A DNA stretch of 37,680 nucleotides from a bacterium (GCA_009918675.1 RGDM01000028.1:1-37680), one strand, 5' to 3'. Shown: positions 22,339-31,531, counted from the first letter of the stretch. The notes: generated by a model from the letters alone, not told the origin. Numbers and translations: made by a program.

Positions 22339-24837
22339 ATGGTTGAAATTGGCTTTTATGCATTGATCATGGCCTTCTGTTTGTCCGTTTATGGGATGTT
22401 CATGGGGATTTTATCTCTCTATCGCCCACAACGCGGAGTTATCTACAGCGGCCGAAATGCACTCATTGGAGTCAACGTCTGTGTTCTTCTTGCCGCGGGT
22501 GTGCTTTGGGTGGCGTTGCTCACTCATGATTTCTCGGTGAGCTATGTGTTCCGAAATTCATCGATCGACATGCCACCCATCTATTTGCTGACTTCATTCT
22601 GGAGCTCCCTTGAAGGGAGCCACATGTTATGGACAACCATTATGTCCATTGTCGTGTCTTTGGCATTGCTGAGTCTTCGGGAAAAGAATGAACCACTGCT
22701 GCCTGGTCTTCTCGCCGCTTTTGGATTTTGTTTGAGCTTTATGACATTGCTTCTAGTGTGGGCCTCTGCGCCACTGACAAGGCTTTTTCCGGTTCAAGAA
22801 TTTGGCCAAGGCATGAATGCTCTGCTGCAGAACCCTTACATGGCGGCTCACCCGCCGAGTCTTTTTTCAGGCTATTGCTCGTTGATTGTCCCCTTTGGAT
22901 ACTCTGTGGCTGCGCTCTTGCGTGGTTCATTCACACCCGATTGGCTGGTGAGTGTGCGTCGTTGGACGCTTGCAGGATGGATGATTCTTACGGTTGGAAT
23001 TTTTCTCGGCGGAAAGTGGGCTTATGTTGAATTGGGTTGGGCTGGGTACTGGGCGTGGGATCCGGTTGAGAACAGCTCTTTCATGCCGTGGCTTGCTGCC
23101 ACCTCATTGCTCCATACGCTTCTTATTCTCGACAAAACCAACCGTCTTCCTCGCCTTGCAGTTTCTATTGCCGGAATTGCATTTGTTTTAACTTTTCTTG
23201 GAACGTTTATTACCCGTTCCGGTGTCATTAGTAGTGTACATTCCTTCGCAGAAAGCAATATCGGGCCCGCGTATCTCACCTACATTGTTCTCTGGGCCGC
23301 GATTCTCATCTTCCTTATCGCAACCCGAGGGCATCTTCTCCAAGGTGCAGCGCGTGCTCAGACGTGGACCGTGTCTAAAGAAAGCGCACTTCTATTCACA
23401 AACTTTTTCTTGCTTTTTTTGCTTGCTCTTGTCTGCATTGGAACGCTGTTACCGTTGATTGTGGAAGCCGTGCGTGGTGTTAAAATTTCCATTCAACAAC
23501 CTTTTTTCAATGCCTTTGCGCCGTGGATTGGAATTGGATTGGTGGCGCTTGTTGGCGTGGGTAACCTGATGCGCTGGCGCAGCGGTAAAATTCAAGATCC
23601 TGTTGCCGGACTGTTGTACCCAGCTCTGTGGTCTGCTGCCCTAACTGCGGTTCTTGCTTGGCACAAGGCTCTCGATGTGCGCTCGACAGTGGGTTATCTT
23701 TTAATTCTATGGACTGCTTTCGTTATGATCATGGATCTTGTCTTTAAGTTGAAAGCGATTCGCTGGAATGGACAAGTCTTCTTGAAATTCAACCGCCCCT
23801 ATTTGGGCTCATGGATCGCCCATCTCGGTTTCTTATTGGCAATCAGCGGATTTCTTGGCGGCTACCGGGGAATTCAAGCAGAAGCCCGTCTTGCGACAAA
23901 CGAATCAACACAATTCTATGGCTACACGCTCACCTACAGGGGAATGAAATACGCAAAAGAATATAATGCCACTTATGCAAGTGCAGTTATTGAAGCAAAA
24001 AATGAATCCGGTGAAATTGTTGAGGTGAACCCGACTCGAAGTAAATACACGAATAAAGAAGAGTGGCTTAACGAAATAGGCATTCATTCCACCTTTTGGC
24101 ACGACCTATATTTGGTGCTTGCGTTCTTTGATCCACAAACCAATCAGGTTTCGCTTAAGATGCATATCAATCCGACTGTAAAGTTTGTTTGGACGAGTCT
24201 TGTGGTGATGGTGCTTGGAGCGTTGGTTGGTTTGAGTCATCGGATCAAACGTCGCAGTGTCGAAGTTTCTGCAAATGGTTTGCTTCTTGAATCTGCAACT
24301 GAGGATTTTGATCTTCTCAATGAATCGCTTTCGCCTGTGCGTTTTCGTCAAAAAGCACAATCAGCCGCGCTGATTGGTGGGGCAGTGTTGCTGCTCGTCT
24401 TCGGGTTTTCCGGTATAGCGATGGCTGGCGAAAACTCCACTGCGCGCATGCAATATTCAAGTCAATTGCAGGATATTGGAAATGAGTTGCGCTGCCCCAC
24501 ATGTCAGGGAGTTAGTATTTTGGAAAGCGAGACTCCGCAGAGCACAGCCATGCGCCGAGAAATTGAAAGGCAGGTCAGTGAAGGGCGTAGCAAAGATGAA
24601 ATTATCGCCTTTTTTCGCAATCGGTATGGTGAATGGATTCTCCGCAAGCCAGATTCAAGTCAGGCCTTTGGAAAAATGATTTGGTTGATTCCATCACTTG
24701 GACTGATTGTTGGGCCGGCTTTTTTGATTTTTGCGATTCAATCATCACGCCGGCGTGAAGAAAGGGAACGCGCTGAACTCGAAAAAGAGCTCCGACTTTT
24801 TGTTGAGTCGGCTCGACAGAGCGGAGGTCGCGTATGA
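22339..24837 (+). CDS. ccmF: CcmF-CcmH fusion, cytochrome c heme lyase
   Basis: System I cytochrome c maturation attaches heme covalently to apocytochromes in the periplasm; CcmF is the heme lyase and CcmH handles the reduced CXXCH thiols. Residues 1 to about 660 are a full CcmF: many membrane helices, the WWD-type motif WAGYWAWDPVEN (234-245), and the four heme-related histidines at 171, 259, 301 and 495, matching E. coli His173, 261, 303 and 491. Residues about 677-697 form a membrane or signal-like helix. Residues about 700-832 are CcmH, with the redox motif RCPTCQ (718-723), the conserved helix segment around MRREIERQVSEGRSKDE and a final membrane helix (780-801). No stop codon or alternative start separates the two parts. 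AAGGA precedes ATG 22339. CcmG, normally between ccmF and ccmH, is absent here. Confidence 0.93.
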   Translation: MVEIGFYALIMAFCLSVYGMFMGILSLYRPQRGVIYSGRNALIGVNVCVLLAAGVLWVALLTHDFSVSYVFRNSSIDMPPIYLLTSFWSSLEGSHMLWTTIMSIVVSLALLSLREKNEPLLPGLLAAFGFCLSFMTLLLVWASAPLTRLFPVQEFGQGMNALLQNPYMAAHPPSLFSGYCSLIVPFGYSVAALLRGSFTPDWLVSVRRWTLAGWMILTVGIFLGGKWAYVELGWAGYWAWDPVENSSFMPWLAATSLLHTLLILDKTNRLPRLAVSIAGIAFVLTFLGTFITRSGVISSVHSFAESNIGPAYLTYIVLWAAILIFLIATRGHLLQGAARAQTWTVSKESALLFTNFFLLFLLALVCIGTLLPLIVEAVRGVKISIQQPFFNAFAPWIGIGLVALVGVGNLMRWRSGKIQDPVAGLLYPALWSAALTAVLAWHKALDVRSTVGYLLILWTAFVMIMDLVFKLKAIRWNGQVFLKFNRPYLGSWIAHLGFLLAISGFLGGYRGIQAEARLATNESTQFYGYTLTYRGMKYAKEYNATYASAVIEAKNESGEIVEVNPTRSKYTNKEEWLNEIGIHSTFWHDLYLVLAFFDPQTNQVSLKMHINPTVKFVWTSLVVMVLGALVGLSHRIKRRSVEVSANGLLLESATEDFDLLNESLSPVRFRQKAQSAALIGGAVLLLVFGFSGIAMAGENSTARMQYSSQLQDIGNELRCPTCQGVSILESETPQSTAMRREIERQVSEGRSKDEIIAFFRNRYGEWILRKPDSSQAFGKMIWLIPSLGLIVGPAFLIFAIQSSRRREERERAELEKELRLFVESARQSGGRV

Positions 24838-26081
24838 CATTTATTCTTGCCATTTCGATCCTGCTTTCAGTTTTGTTGGTCTGGTTTGTCACCACGCCGC
24901 TCATTGCTGCTGAAAATATGGATGTGTTCTCGTCCTCCTACAAAGGTTTTTCTGATGAGGCCGAGTTGCGGCAATTGCTTGATTTACGCGATAAGTTGTT
25001 GAGCCGACTGGTGAGCGGAAAAAGTTCAGACGAAAGAGTCTCCCAACTCAGCGAGCAAGACTGCGTTGATGCGTTGATCTCTATGTGTCTACGCTTGCAG
25101 CGTGCTGAACTTCCCTATTTGCCAACATCATTTGCAACCGGACAAATAGGTTCATCGTCCAATTTGAATTTCGAAGAAAAAGGTCAAAAAGGCAGTGCCA
25201 ATCTGAGTGCGCTGTTCTTTGCGCTGATTGTTGGTGTTGCCGCAATTTGTGCAACACATTCTCGTGCAGCGCGTGCCGAGGATCTCCCGAAGGGCCAGGC
25301 GTCGGCGCAAGCGAGTACCTCGACCGAGCAACAACGCGCACCCTCATCTACTGTTGTGCCTGCGCTTGCACCCATTGAACCAGATGTGTTTGTCCCGCAA
25401 GCCAATCGTTTCATGGTTTCGCCAGGGCAAGGCGAAATGATGGTTCATTATTTAACGTCTTTTTCAATTCCAGCAAAGGTTTCGAATGGATTGACTGTTG
25501 TAATGGCGGTGCCTGAGCGGTTGTACGATTGGCAAGTTGTTGCAGTTCGGCCTGAATCTCTCGCACAACAACTGACGGTGGTGAATTGGCATGGAGTTCC
25601 TGCATTGCAATTGCCCAGCGGAACTCAGGGACTTGCGGTTGAGCTTACGGCTGAATTCAAAATGAATGCGTTTGCTGGGAGCGTGCAGTGGAACAACAGC
25701 CGTTTGCCGTCGCATCCCGGCGAACAGTTTGTCGTTCTGTTTGAGGTTCCTGGGATTCTCAAATCGGTTTTTGGAGAAGCTGCAGAGGGGTGGAATATTT
25801 GGCCACCACGGATTGGCAAGGTTGGCGAAAATTTGAATCTGGCAAAACGCGAGATTGCAATGAATCCAAACCTGCCCGCAAGAAAAGTGCAGATCCTCTC
25901 GCGCAAATCCAGCGATCCACAACCCTATCTCAATTTCGAGGTGGTCGGGCTTGCCCCCAATCGTTTGCCGCTGATTGTCTTGGGTGCCTTGGTGGCTGCA
26001 ATCCTTTTTGGTGTTGCTCTCTTTGTGTTCACACGCGGTCTTCGTTGGAGAATTGACAGTCCGGAAACCTTGCCCGGGTGA
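24834..26081 (+). CDS. CcmI-like membrane protein with extra periplasmic domain
   Basis: The 415-residue protein overlaps ccmFH by four bases. Its first part looks like the membrane portion of CcmI: an N-terminal helix (about 1-20), then a helical segment DLRDKLLSRLVSGK (about 50-63) and EQDCVDALISMCLRL, as in CcmI proteins where this region links two membrane helices. The second helix is at about 124-142. The CcmI-type TPR domain does not follow. Instead there is a Ser/Thr/Ala-rich linker (about 150-180) and a beta-rich domain of about 190 residues without a known signature, then a third membrane helix (about 377-399) and a short cytoplasmic tail. It probably works in cytochrome c maturation because of its position. 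The new domain is of unknown function. Confidence 0.6.
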   Translation: MTFILAISILLSVLLVWFVTTPLIAAENMDVFSSSYKGFSDEAELRQLLDLRDKLLSRLVSGKSSDERVSQLSEQDCVDALISMCLRLQRAELPYLPTSFATGQIGSSSNLNFEEKGQKGSANLSALFFALIVGVAAICATHSRAARAEDLPKGQASAQASTSTEQQRAPSSTVVPALAPIEPDVFVPQANRFMVSPGQGEMMVHYLTSFSIPAKVSNGLTVVMAVPERLYDWQVVAVRPESLAQQLTVVNWHGVPALQLPSGTQGLAVELTAEFKMNAFAGSVQWNNSRLPSHPGEQFVVLFEVPGILKSVFGEAAEGWNIWPPRIGKVGENLNLAKREIAMNPNLPARKVQILSRKSSDPQPYLNFEVVGLAPNRLPLIVLGALVAAILFGVALFVFTRGLRWRIDSPETLPG

Positions 26082-26149
26082 TCTATCGAGCCGTACACTG
26101 GGCGAACGGTCATTGACAGTTCAAGTGTCCTGTTTTTTTGGGGGCTTCC

Positions 26150-26482
26150 ATGATTCTCAACAGTTCCACCGTTCAGCTGATCAGAACAAACGCCGCTCGC
26201 TTGGCAAACGCTATCCGCAGCAAGGAAGATCTCAACGATCTCGCAACAGCTAGTAATTTTGAACAGGTTTTTGCTGCCATCGAAGCTCTTCTGACCAACA
26301 CCGATATGTATTTTGATGATGAACTGCTCATGTGCTTGGATGATTCCAACTGGCGCAACTTCAAGGCAACTCTTTTGGTTTATACCCTCAACATCGTGAA
26401 CCGTTACGTTGCAACGGCTCGCGAAGGTTCACACATGTCGCGCGATCAGCACGACTATATTCCTGCTGCAGCTCACATGTGA
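26150..26482 (+). CDS. small helical protein of unknown function
   Basis: The 110-residue protein has no signal peptide or membrane segment. It appears all-helical, with a central acidic block (TDMYFDDELLMCLDD) and a C-terminal helix containing FKATLLVYTLNIVNRYV. I do not recognise a family. ATG 26150 is preceded by GGGGGC a few bases upstream, similar to the GGGGGCAT before the transglutaminase-like gene. The 68-base gap after the CcmI-like gene has no clear terminator, so it may share that transcript. A 13-bp stem terminator follows immediately. The even codon use and clean signals favour a real gene. Confidence 0.6.
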   Translation: MILNSSTVQLIRTNAARLANAIRSKEDLNDLATASNFEQVFAAIEALLTNTDMYFDDELLMCLDDSNWRNFKATLLVYTLNIVNRYVATAREGSHMSRDQHDYIPAAAHM

Positions 26483-26484
26483 TG

Positions 26485-26527
26485 AAAATTCGCTCGCGCA
26501 GGAACTGCGGCGGTGCGAGCGAATTTT
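26485..26527. terminator. bidirectional intrinsic terminator
   Basis: AAAATTCGCTCGC (26485-26497) and GCGAGCGAATTTT (26515-26527) form a perfect 13-bp stem with a 17-base loop. The AAAA/TTTT ends give a U-run in both directions, and it sits between the convergent small orphan gene and dsbD. Confidence 0.85.
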
Positions 26528-26545
26528 CTGAAACACGTGCTCAGC

Positions 26546-28693
26546 TTACTCTTTACGGATGATTTCCCCGTTAAAGAGCTTTTGAACGGCCTGGTGTAAT
26601 TGACTCACTGTGACAGCTTCTCGGAATAAAATGGGAGGCTGCTTTTGGAAATCAGAGCCGGCTGGGTAGATTCCGACAGCCGGTAATCCCGAAAGATCCC
26701 AGCGTTTGGCGAGATCTTCGGAAGTCGGGGTTGACTCGGTAAAGTCGACCTTCAACGCGATAAAGTGCTGACTGAGAAGTGCCTCAACGCCCGACTCGTT
26801 CCACACTTCCGCGTCCATTTTTAGACATGCCGCACACCACTGCGCCCATGCATCGACAACCAGGCCCTTCTTCTCCAGCTGTGCTGCTTGCACAGCTTCG
26901 TTCCAATCTTTGTACCAATTAATCCGCTCTGGCATTTGACTGTCTGGATTCGGAAGTTCGACCGGGTCATTAATGCGGCTGAACGATGGGAGGCTAGCTG
27001 CCTCTGATGCCACAAAACCTTTGATGGCCGAAAGTGTCATCCATAAAGCGAGAATCGACAGACCAATTTGAGCACCTAATGTTGCGATTGGATGCTCGGC
27101 GGAACGTCTCTGCCAAACGAGAAAAAGAATGGTGAGAGCAGTAATTGTGCATAATCCAGTGAGCGATGGCTTTGCATAAAGGATTCCAAAAAGCGGAATT
27201 TGTCCGAGAAAAGTTTTCAAATAATAGAATGACAGAGCAAACATCAGCGCAGAGAAAATATTCTTTACTAAATTCATCAGTCGGCCGGCGCGAGGAACTC
27301 TGCGCATTTCGTGCGACAGAAAACCAAGAGCCAGATACGGAGCGCCAAAACCGGCAGCAAAGACGCCCATGAGTGTGAAGCCGTAGACGGGATCTTTGCT
27401 CTGCCCCACCAGAACAAGAAGCATGCTGAGGACGGGGCCCGTACATGGAGCAGCAACCAGCCCGGAGACAGCACCCATCGTAAGGACGGCTGCATGTGGT
27501 GATTTTTTGGAAAGTGGAATTCGATTGCCAAGCGCTTGCAGGCGGGAGAGATCAATGACCCCAAGCATCGATAAGCCGAGAGCAAACATCAGCGCCGCGA
27601 GCGCGAAGTTGAAAAGTTTATTCTGCAGCAGACCACCAAAAAGAGAACCTGTCATGCCGGCAATCACGCCCATTCCGGCATAAGACAAGATGATTCCCAG
27701 GACGTAAAACAAAGCGGGAACAACAGGGTGATACTCTTTCGCGCCGAGGTCCTTTTTCGAGTGAATGCTGTGGCCCAAAACATTCAAAGTGATTGGAATC
27801 ATCGGGTACACGCACGGGGTGAGGTTCATCAGCAGCCCGGCAAGAAAAAGGGCAGGAAAAAGCAGCCAGCTTCGAGCGGTCAATGAACGTTGAACTTCCG
27901 CAGTCACCGAGTCTGTGAGCGAGATTTCCGGCGGAGCAGGCGTTGGTTTCGCTGTCGGTGAAGCAGAGAGTTGAGAGGTAATTGTTGCAATGGGAGTGGG
28001 TTGCGTAGCTGCAGTGGCCGCAGGAGTTGCCACTGCGTCGCTTAAGGGTTGTGATTGGGTGGAGACACGAGGCGGAGTCTTTGGGCTGAGGGCCGAGGGA
28101 AAGACGAGTGAGTCTTCTTTTGGCTCAGGGCGAGACGTCTCTCCTTGTCGCGCGCTGATGACAAAATATGCGGGCAGTAAACAAGTATTTACCGAGCACG
28201 CTTCAAAACGCACTCGCACGACCCCGGTTTCGTCTATTGGCACTTCGCTCGTCACCGAGAAGCGAGCGCCTTTGTCATGCACTGCCCGAGGTTCATTGTA
28301 GAACGGATCTTGAATGACTTTTGCGGCGGGGTGTGCCTGGTGGTTCATCACCACAGGGGTGTTGAGCGTTGCGCTGCTTTTGTATTCGAATCGCAGGCCA
28401 TGATCGTAAAGCTTGAAGCCACCCCGGGTTTCCAGCTCAAGCGTTGCGCTCGACTGGGTCCCGTTTGTTGTCACGCTGACAAGTTTAAACTGAACCACAT
28501 TGGCCGGATCTATTTTGCTCAAGGATTTGAGAGGAACATTAAATGGATCGTCGTACGCAAGCCCACGCCCGACTGAAATGGGCAAGAATAAAAGACCGAC
28601 CCAGAGGCAAGTTTGGATCAAAATCCAGCCGAAATTCTTGGCAGGATTGCGTCGCATTTGAAGCGATGTCAGTGTATCACCGATTTTGTGCAT
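26546..28693 (-). CDS. dsbD: thiol:disulfide interchange protein DsbD
   Basis: DsbD carries electrons from cytoplasmic thioredoxin across the inner membrane to periplasmic DsbC, DsbG and CcmG. The 715-residue protein has all three parts. The periplasmic alpha-domain has a cysteine pair in CSVNTCLLP (about 166 and 171). A Pro/Thr-rich linker leads to a membrane domain with the cysteines TPCVYPM and AAPCTGPV. The C-terminal thioredoxin-like gamma-domain has WCAACLKM. A start at 28693 is preferred because GGGA lies close upstream; 28657 (no site) would give a shorter n-region. The 731-residue frame from 28741 would overlap the divergent gpmI gene. With CcmF-CcmH nearby, a role in reducing CcmH or apocytochrome thiols is likely. 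Confidence 0.95.
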   Translation of the reverse strand: MHKIGDTLTSLQMRRNPAKNFGWILIQTCLWVGLLFLPISVGRGLAYDDPFNVPLKSLSKIDPANVVQFKLVSVTTNGTQSSATLELETRGGFKLYDHGLRFEYKSSATLNTPVVMNHQAHPAAKVIQDPFYNEPRAVHDKGARFSVTSEVPIDETGVVRVRFEACSVNTCLLPAYFVISARQGETSRPEPKEDSLVFPSALSPKTPPRVSTQSQPLSDAVATPAATAATQPTPIATITSQLSASPTAKPTPAPPEISLTDSVTAEVQRSLTARSWLLFPALFLAGLLMNLTPCVYPMIPITLNVLGHSIHSKKDLGAKEYHPVVPALFYVLGIILSYAGMGVIAGMTGSLFGGLLQNKLFNFALAALMFALGLSMLGVIDLSRLQALGNRIPLSKKSPHAAVLTMGAVSGLVAAPCTGPVLSMLLVLVGQSKDPVYGFTLMGVFAAGFGAPYLALGFLSHEMRRVPRAGRLMNLVKNIFSALMFALSFYYLKTFLGQIPLFGILYAKPSLTGLCTITALTILFLVWQRRSAEHPIATLGAQIGLSILALWMTLSAIKGFVASEAASLPSFSRINDPVELPNPDSQMPERINWYKDWNEAVQAAQLEKKGLVVDAWAQWCAACLKMDAEVWNESGVEALLSQHFIALKVDFTESTPTSEDLAKRWDLSGLPAVGIYPAGSDFQKQPPILFREAVTVSQLHQAVQKLFNGEIIRKE

Positions 28694-28722
28694 TTGAGTC
28701 CCAATGCAAAGTGAGATGAACC

Positions 28723-31428
28723 ATGTCAGAAAGCAAAACACTCAGCCTCCTCAAGTCTATAGCGAACACCCGCGCTGATCACAAAGTTTTGGTTGTTGTT
28801 CTCGATGGGTTGGGTTGGAAAGACACCCAAGATCACCTGACTCTTCAGCTTGGGACGCATGCGGGAGTGCTGCCTTCCGCTGGTTTTTTTGGCGGGAATG
28901 CCGTTGCCGCTTCCTATACCCCACATCTGTCACGGTTGATGCAACTTGGCTTGAGCCGAACTTTGCTCGCCCATGGTCCAAGCGTTGGCTTGCCGTCAGA
29001 GGACGACATGGGCAACAGCGAGGTTGGCCACAATGCTCTTGGAGCAGGACGCATTTTTGCACAAGGCGCCAAGCTGGTGAACCAGGCCATTGAGAGCGGT
29101 CGGCTTTTTGAAGGCTCTGGATGGGCGCGGGTTGGACGACGTGCTGAGCTCAAATCTGGAGGCAATGCTCTTCATTTGTGTGGCCTCTTTTCTGATGGCA
29201 ATGTTCACAGTCACATCAATCATCTCTTCGCTTTAATTCGTTCAGCGAAGCAGGATGGAGTTAAAAAAGTAAGACTGCACTTGTTGCTTGATGGTCGTGA
29301 TGTTGGCCCAGATACAGCTGAAGTGTATGCAAAAATGTTGGCAGATTTTCTTCCTTCGGTGATTGATTCGAGTTTCGACTGCAAAGTCGCCAGTGGTGGT
29401 GGCCGCATGTTTGTGACCATGGACCGCTACGAGAGCGACTGGAGCATCGTCGAGCGTGGCTACAATGCGCACGTTTTGGGAGAAGGTCGTTCATTTGTTT
29501 CGCTAGAAGCAGCCCTGAAGGCATTTCGATCGGAAGGACTAAAAACCGATCAAAATCTTCCGCCCTTTGTCATTGCTGACGAAAAGGGAATTGCGGTGGG
29601 TGCTGTTCAAGATGGCGATAGTTTCGTTTTCTTTAACTTCCGTGGTGATCGGGCAATCCAAATTTCGCGTGCACTGACGGAGAAAAACTTCACAGCTTTC
29701 AAAAGAAAGCGTTTTCCCGAAGTCGTTTATGCGGGGATGATGCAATACGATGGCGATCTAAAACTTCCTGAAATCTATCTCGTCGAACCACCGCAAATTG
29801 AAAAAACGATGGGCGAACTTTTGAGTGCCAGTGAAGTGAAGCAGTTCGCCTGCAGCGAAACCCAGAAATACGGTCACGTTACCTATTTTTGGAACGGGAA
29901 TCGGAGTGGGAAATTCAACGAAAAACTTGAAAACTACGTTGAAATTACATCCGATTTGATACCTTTTTCAGAGCGTCCTTGGATGAAGTCGGCAGAGATT
30001 GCTGATCGGACAATCGAGGAAATGCGCAAAAATAGTTTTAGGGTGGGGCGCATTAATTTTGCCAATGGTGACATGGTGGGCCACACCGGAGATTTTGCCG
30101 CAACTCTTATCTCGGTTGCTTCGGTTGATCTGGCATTGGGTCGGATCCTTGAATGTGCACGTGAAACCAACACAGTTGTGGTTGTCACCGCCGATCATGG
30201 AAACGCCGATGAAATGTTTGAGATTGATAAAAAATCCGGAAAGGTTCAATTCGACACGCAGGGCCTTCCACGTGTCAAGACGAGTCATACTCTCTCGCCT
30301 GTGCCGCTGAGTATTTTTAACGCTGAAATTTTGCCTTGCGATGTTCAATTGCGCAGTGATTTGCCCAAGGCTGGGTTGGCCAATGTGGCTGCGACAGTGC
30401 TTCAACTTGCCGGCTTTGAGGTTCCTGAAGGATATGAGCCGAGCCTGATTGAATTGAATCCTTCACGGAAGACTGAAGCAAAACCGAGCCAAGAGAGCCT
30501 CAATCATCCACGTCTGCGTTCACCTACGGAGCTTGCAACACAGCGTGAGTATTTCAGTCTCGGACTTCGCTCAGTTTTGTTTGCCAAAACTGTTGCAGCG
30601 CTGCGCGCCGCTGACGGATGCCCCTGGGATAAAGAGCAGACAATCGACTCCCTCCGCCCGTATTTGATCGAAGAAGCCTATGAGGCTGTTGAAGCAGCCG
30701 CGCAATATTCACAAGCGGGAGATGTGTCGTCAGCGCGTGCTTATTGTGGCGAGCTGGGTGACGTCTTGTTGCAGATTTTTCTTAATTCCCAGATTGCTTC
30801 CGAGAAAAAACATTTCACAGTTGCAGATGTCTTTGCAGACATTGTCGAGAAGATGATTCGCAGACATCCGCATGTTTTTGCGCCTGGTGGTGAGGCCATT
30901 GCCACGTCTGCGGATGTGGTCAAGCAGTGGGATGTTATAAAAGCAACCGAGTCACAAAATGGGCAGGCGTTGCCCAAATCTTTACTGAACAAAGCCAAGA
31001 AAAAGTCAGCGCAAACCACGTTGACATTCACGACTGCGGTCTCGAAATCGTCTTGGAAACTTGGCTTTGCGTGGAAATCGCTCGAGCAAACATTCGCTGA
31101 TCTTACTTCAGAAGTGGATGAACTGCGCCGTGAACTTTTCGTTGAGAAGCCAGACTGGCATAAAGTTTCCGATGAAATTGGCGATATCGTTTTTGCTCTA
31201 GCCAATGTTGTTGTTTATCTGAATGAAGCTCACTTTCGTGAAGCCCAGCAAATTGATTTTGACCTTTCTGTGCGTTCTGCCGTGGACAAGTTCCTTTCAA
31301 GATTTGAAGGAATGGAAAATATACTCCGCGAACGTGGTGTCGACGTCACGGAAGAGGTCGCAAAAGGCCTCAGCTTGGGCGCTTGGGACGACTTGTGGCG
31401 TGAAGCCAAGCGCAGGAAATATCGCTAA
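28723..31428 (+). CDS. gpmI: fusion of phosphoglycerate mutase GpmI and nucleotide pyrophosphatase MazG
   Basis: Residues about 20-578 form a complete cofactor-independent phosphoglycerate mutase, interconverting 3- and 2-phosphoglycerate in glycolysis. Asp28 in VVLDGLG, phosphorylated Ser99 in DDMGNSEVGHNALG, LLDGRDVGPDTA, NGDMVGHTGD, ADHGNADEM (490-498) and the final HTLSPVPL are all present. A linker with Pro, Ser and Glu (about 579-608) joins it to MazG (about 612-898). There, DGCPWDKEQT (631-640), the EEAYEAVEAA metal motif (Glu650, 651, 654) with GELGD (Glu677, Asp680), and a second MazG repeat (SEVDELRRE and DEIGDIVFA, ending LWREAKRRK) are all clear. MazG hydrolyses NTPs, for example damaged ones or ppGpp precursors. 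No stop separates the domains and the reading frame is continuous. Confidence 0.93.
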   Translation: MSESKTLSLLKSIANTRADHKVLVVVLDGLGWKDTQDHLTLQLGTHAGVLPSAGFFGGNAVAASYTPHLSRLMQLGLSRTLLAHGPSVGLPSEDDMGNSEVGHNALGAGRIFAQGAKLVNQAIESGRLFEGSGWARVGRRAELKSGGNALHLCGLFSDGNVHSHINHLFALIRSAKQDGVKKVRLHLLLDGRDVGPDTAEVYAKMLADFLPSVIDSSFDCKVASGGGRMFVTMDRYESDWSIVERGYNAHVLGEGRSFVSLEAALKAFRSEGLKTDQNLPPFVIADEKGIAVGAVQDGDSFVFFNFRGDRAIQISRALTEKNFTAFKRKRFPEVVYAGMMQYDGDLKLPEIYLVEPPQIEKTMGELLSASEVKQFACSETQKYGHVTYFWNGNRSGKFNEKLENYVEITSDLIPFSERPWMKSAEIADRTIEEMRKNSFRVGRINFANGDMVGHTGDFAATLISVASVDLALGRILECARETNTVVVVTADHGNADEMFEIDKKSGKVQFDTQGLPRVKTSHTLSPVPLSIFNAEILPCDVQLRSDLPKAGLANVAATVLQLAGFEVPEGYEPSLIELNPSRKTEAKPSQESLNHPRLRSPTELATQREYFSLGLRSVLFAKTVAALRAADGCPWDKEQTIDSLRPYLIEEAYEAVEAAAQYSQAGDVSSARAYCGELGDVLLQIFLNSQIASEKKHFTVADVFADIVEKMIRRHPHVFAPGGEAIATSADVVKQWDVIKATESQNGQALPKSLLNKAKKKSAQTTLTFTTAVSKSSWKLGFAWKSLEQTFADLTSEVDELRRELFVEKPDWHKVSDEIGDIVFALANVVVYLNEAHFREAQQIDFDLSVRSAVDKFLSRFEGMENILRERGVDVTEEVAKGLSLGAWDDLWREAKRRKYR

Positions 31429-31531
31429 ACCGTTGCTTGACTTGCTTGCAAAGGGGCGTTCTTCGGGGCATCCTTCTGCCATCGCAAATGTGCTCTCACA
31501 CGTCTAAGATTTGCTTACTCACGAGGCAGTC

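Noticed and set aside
24330..24480. Possible frameshift or artefact joining ccmF to ccmH
   Set aside because: The frame is continuous with sensible residues on both sides of the junction and no stop or start signal; kept as a real fusion, though a resequencing check would be wise.
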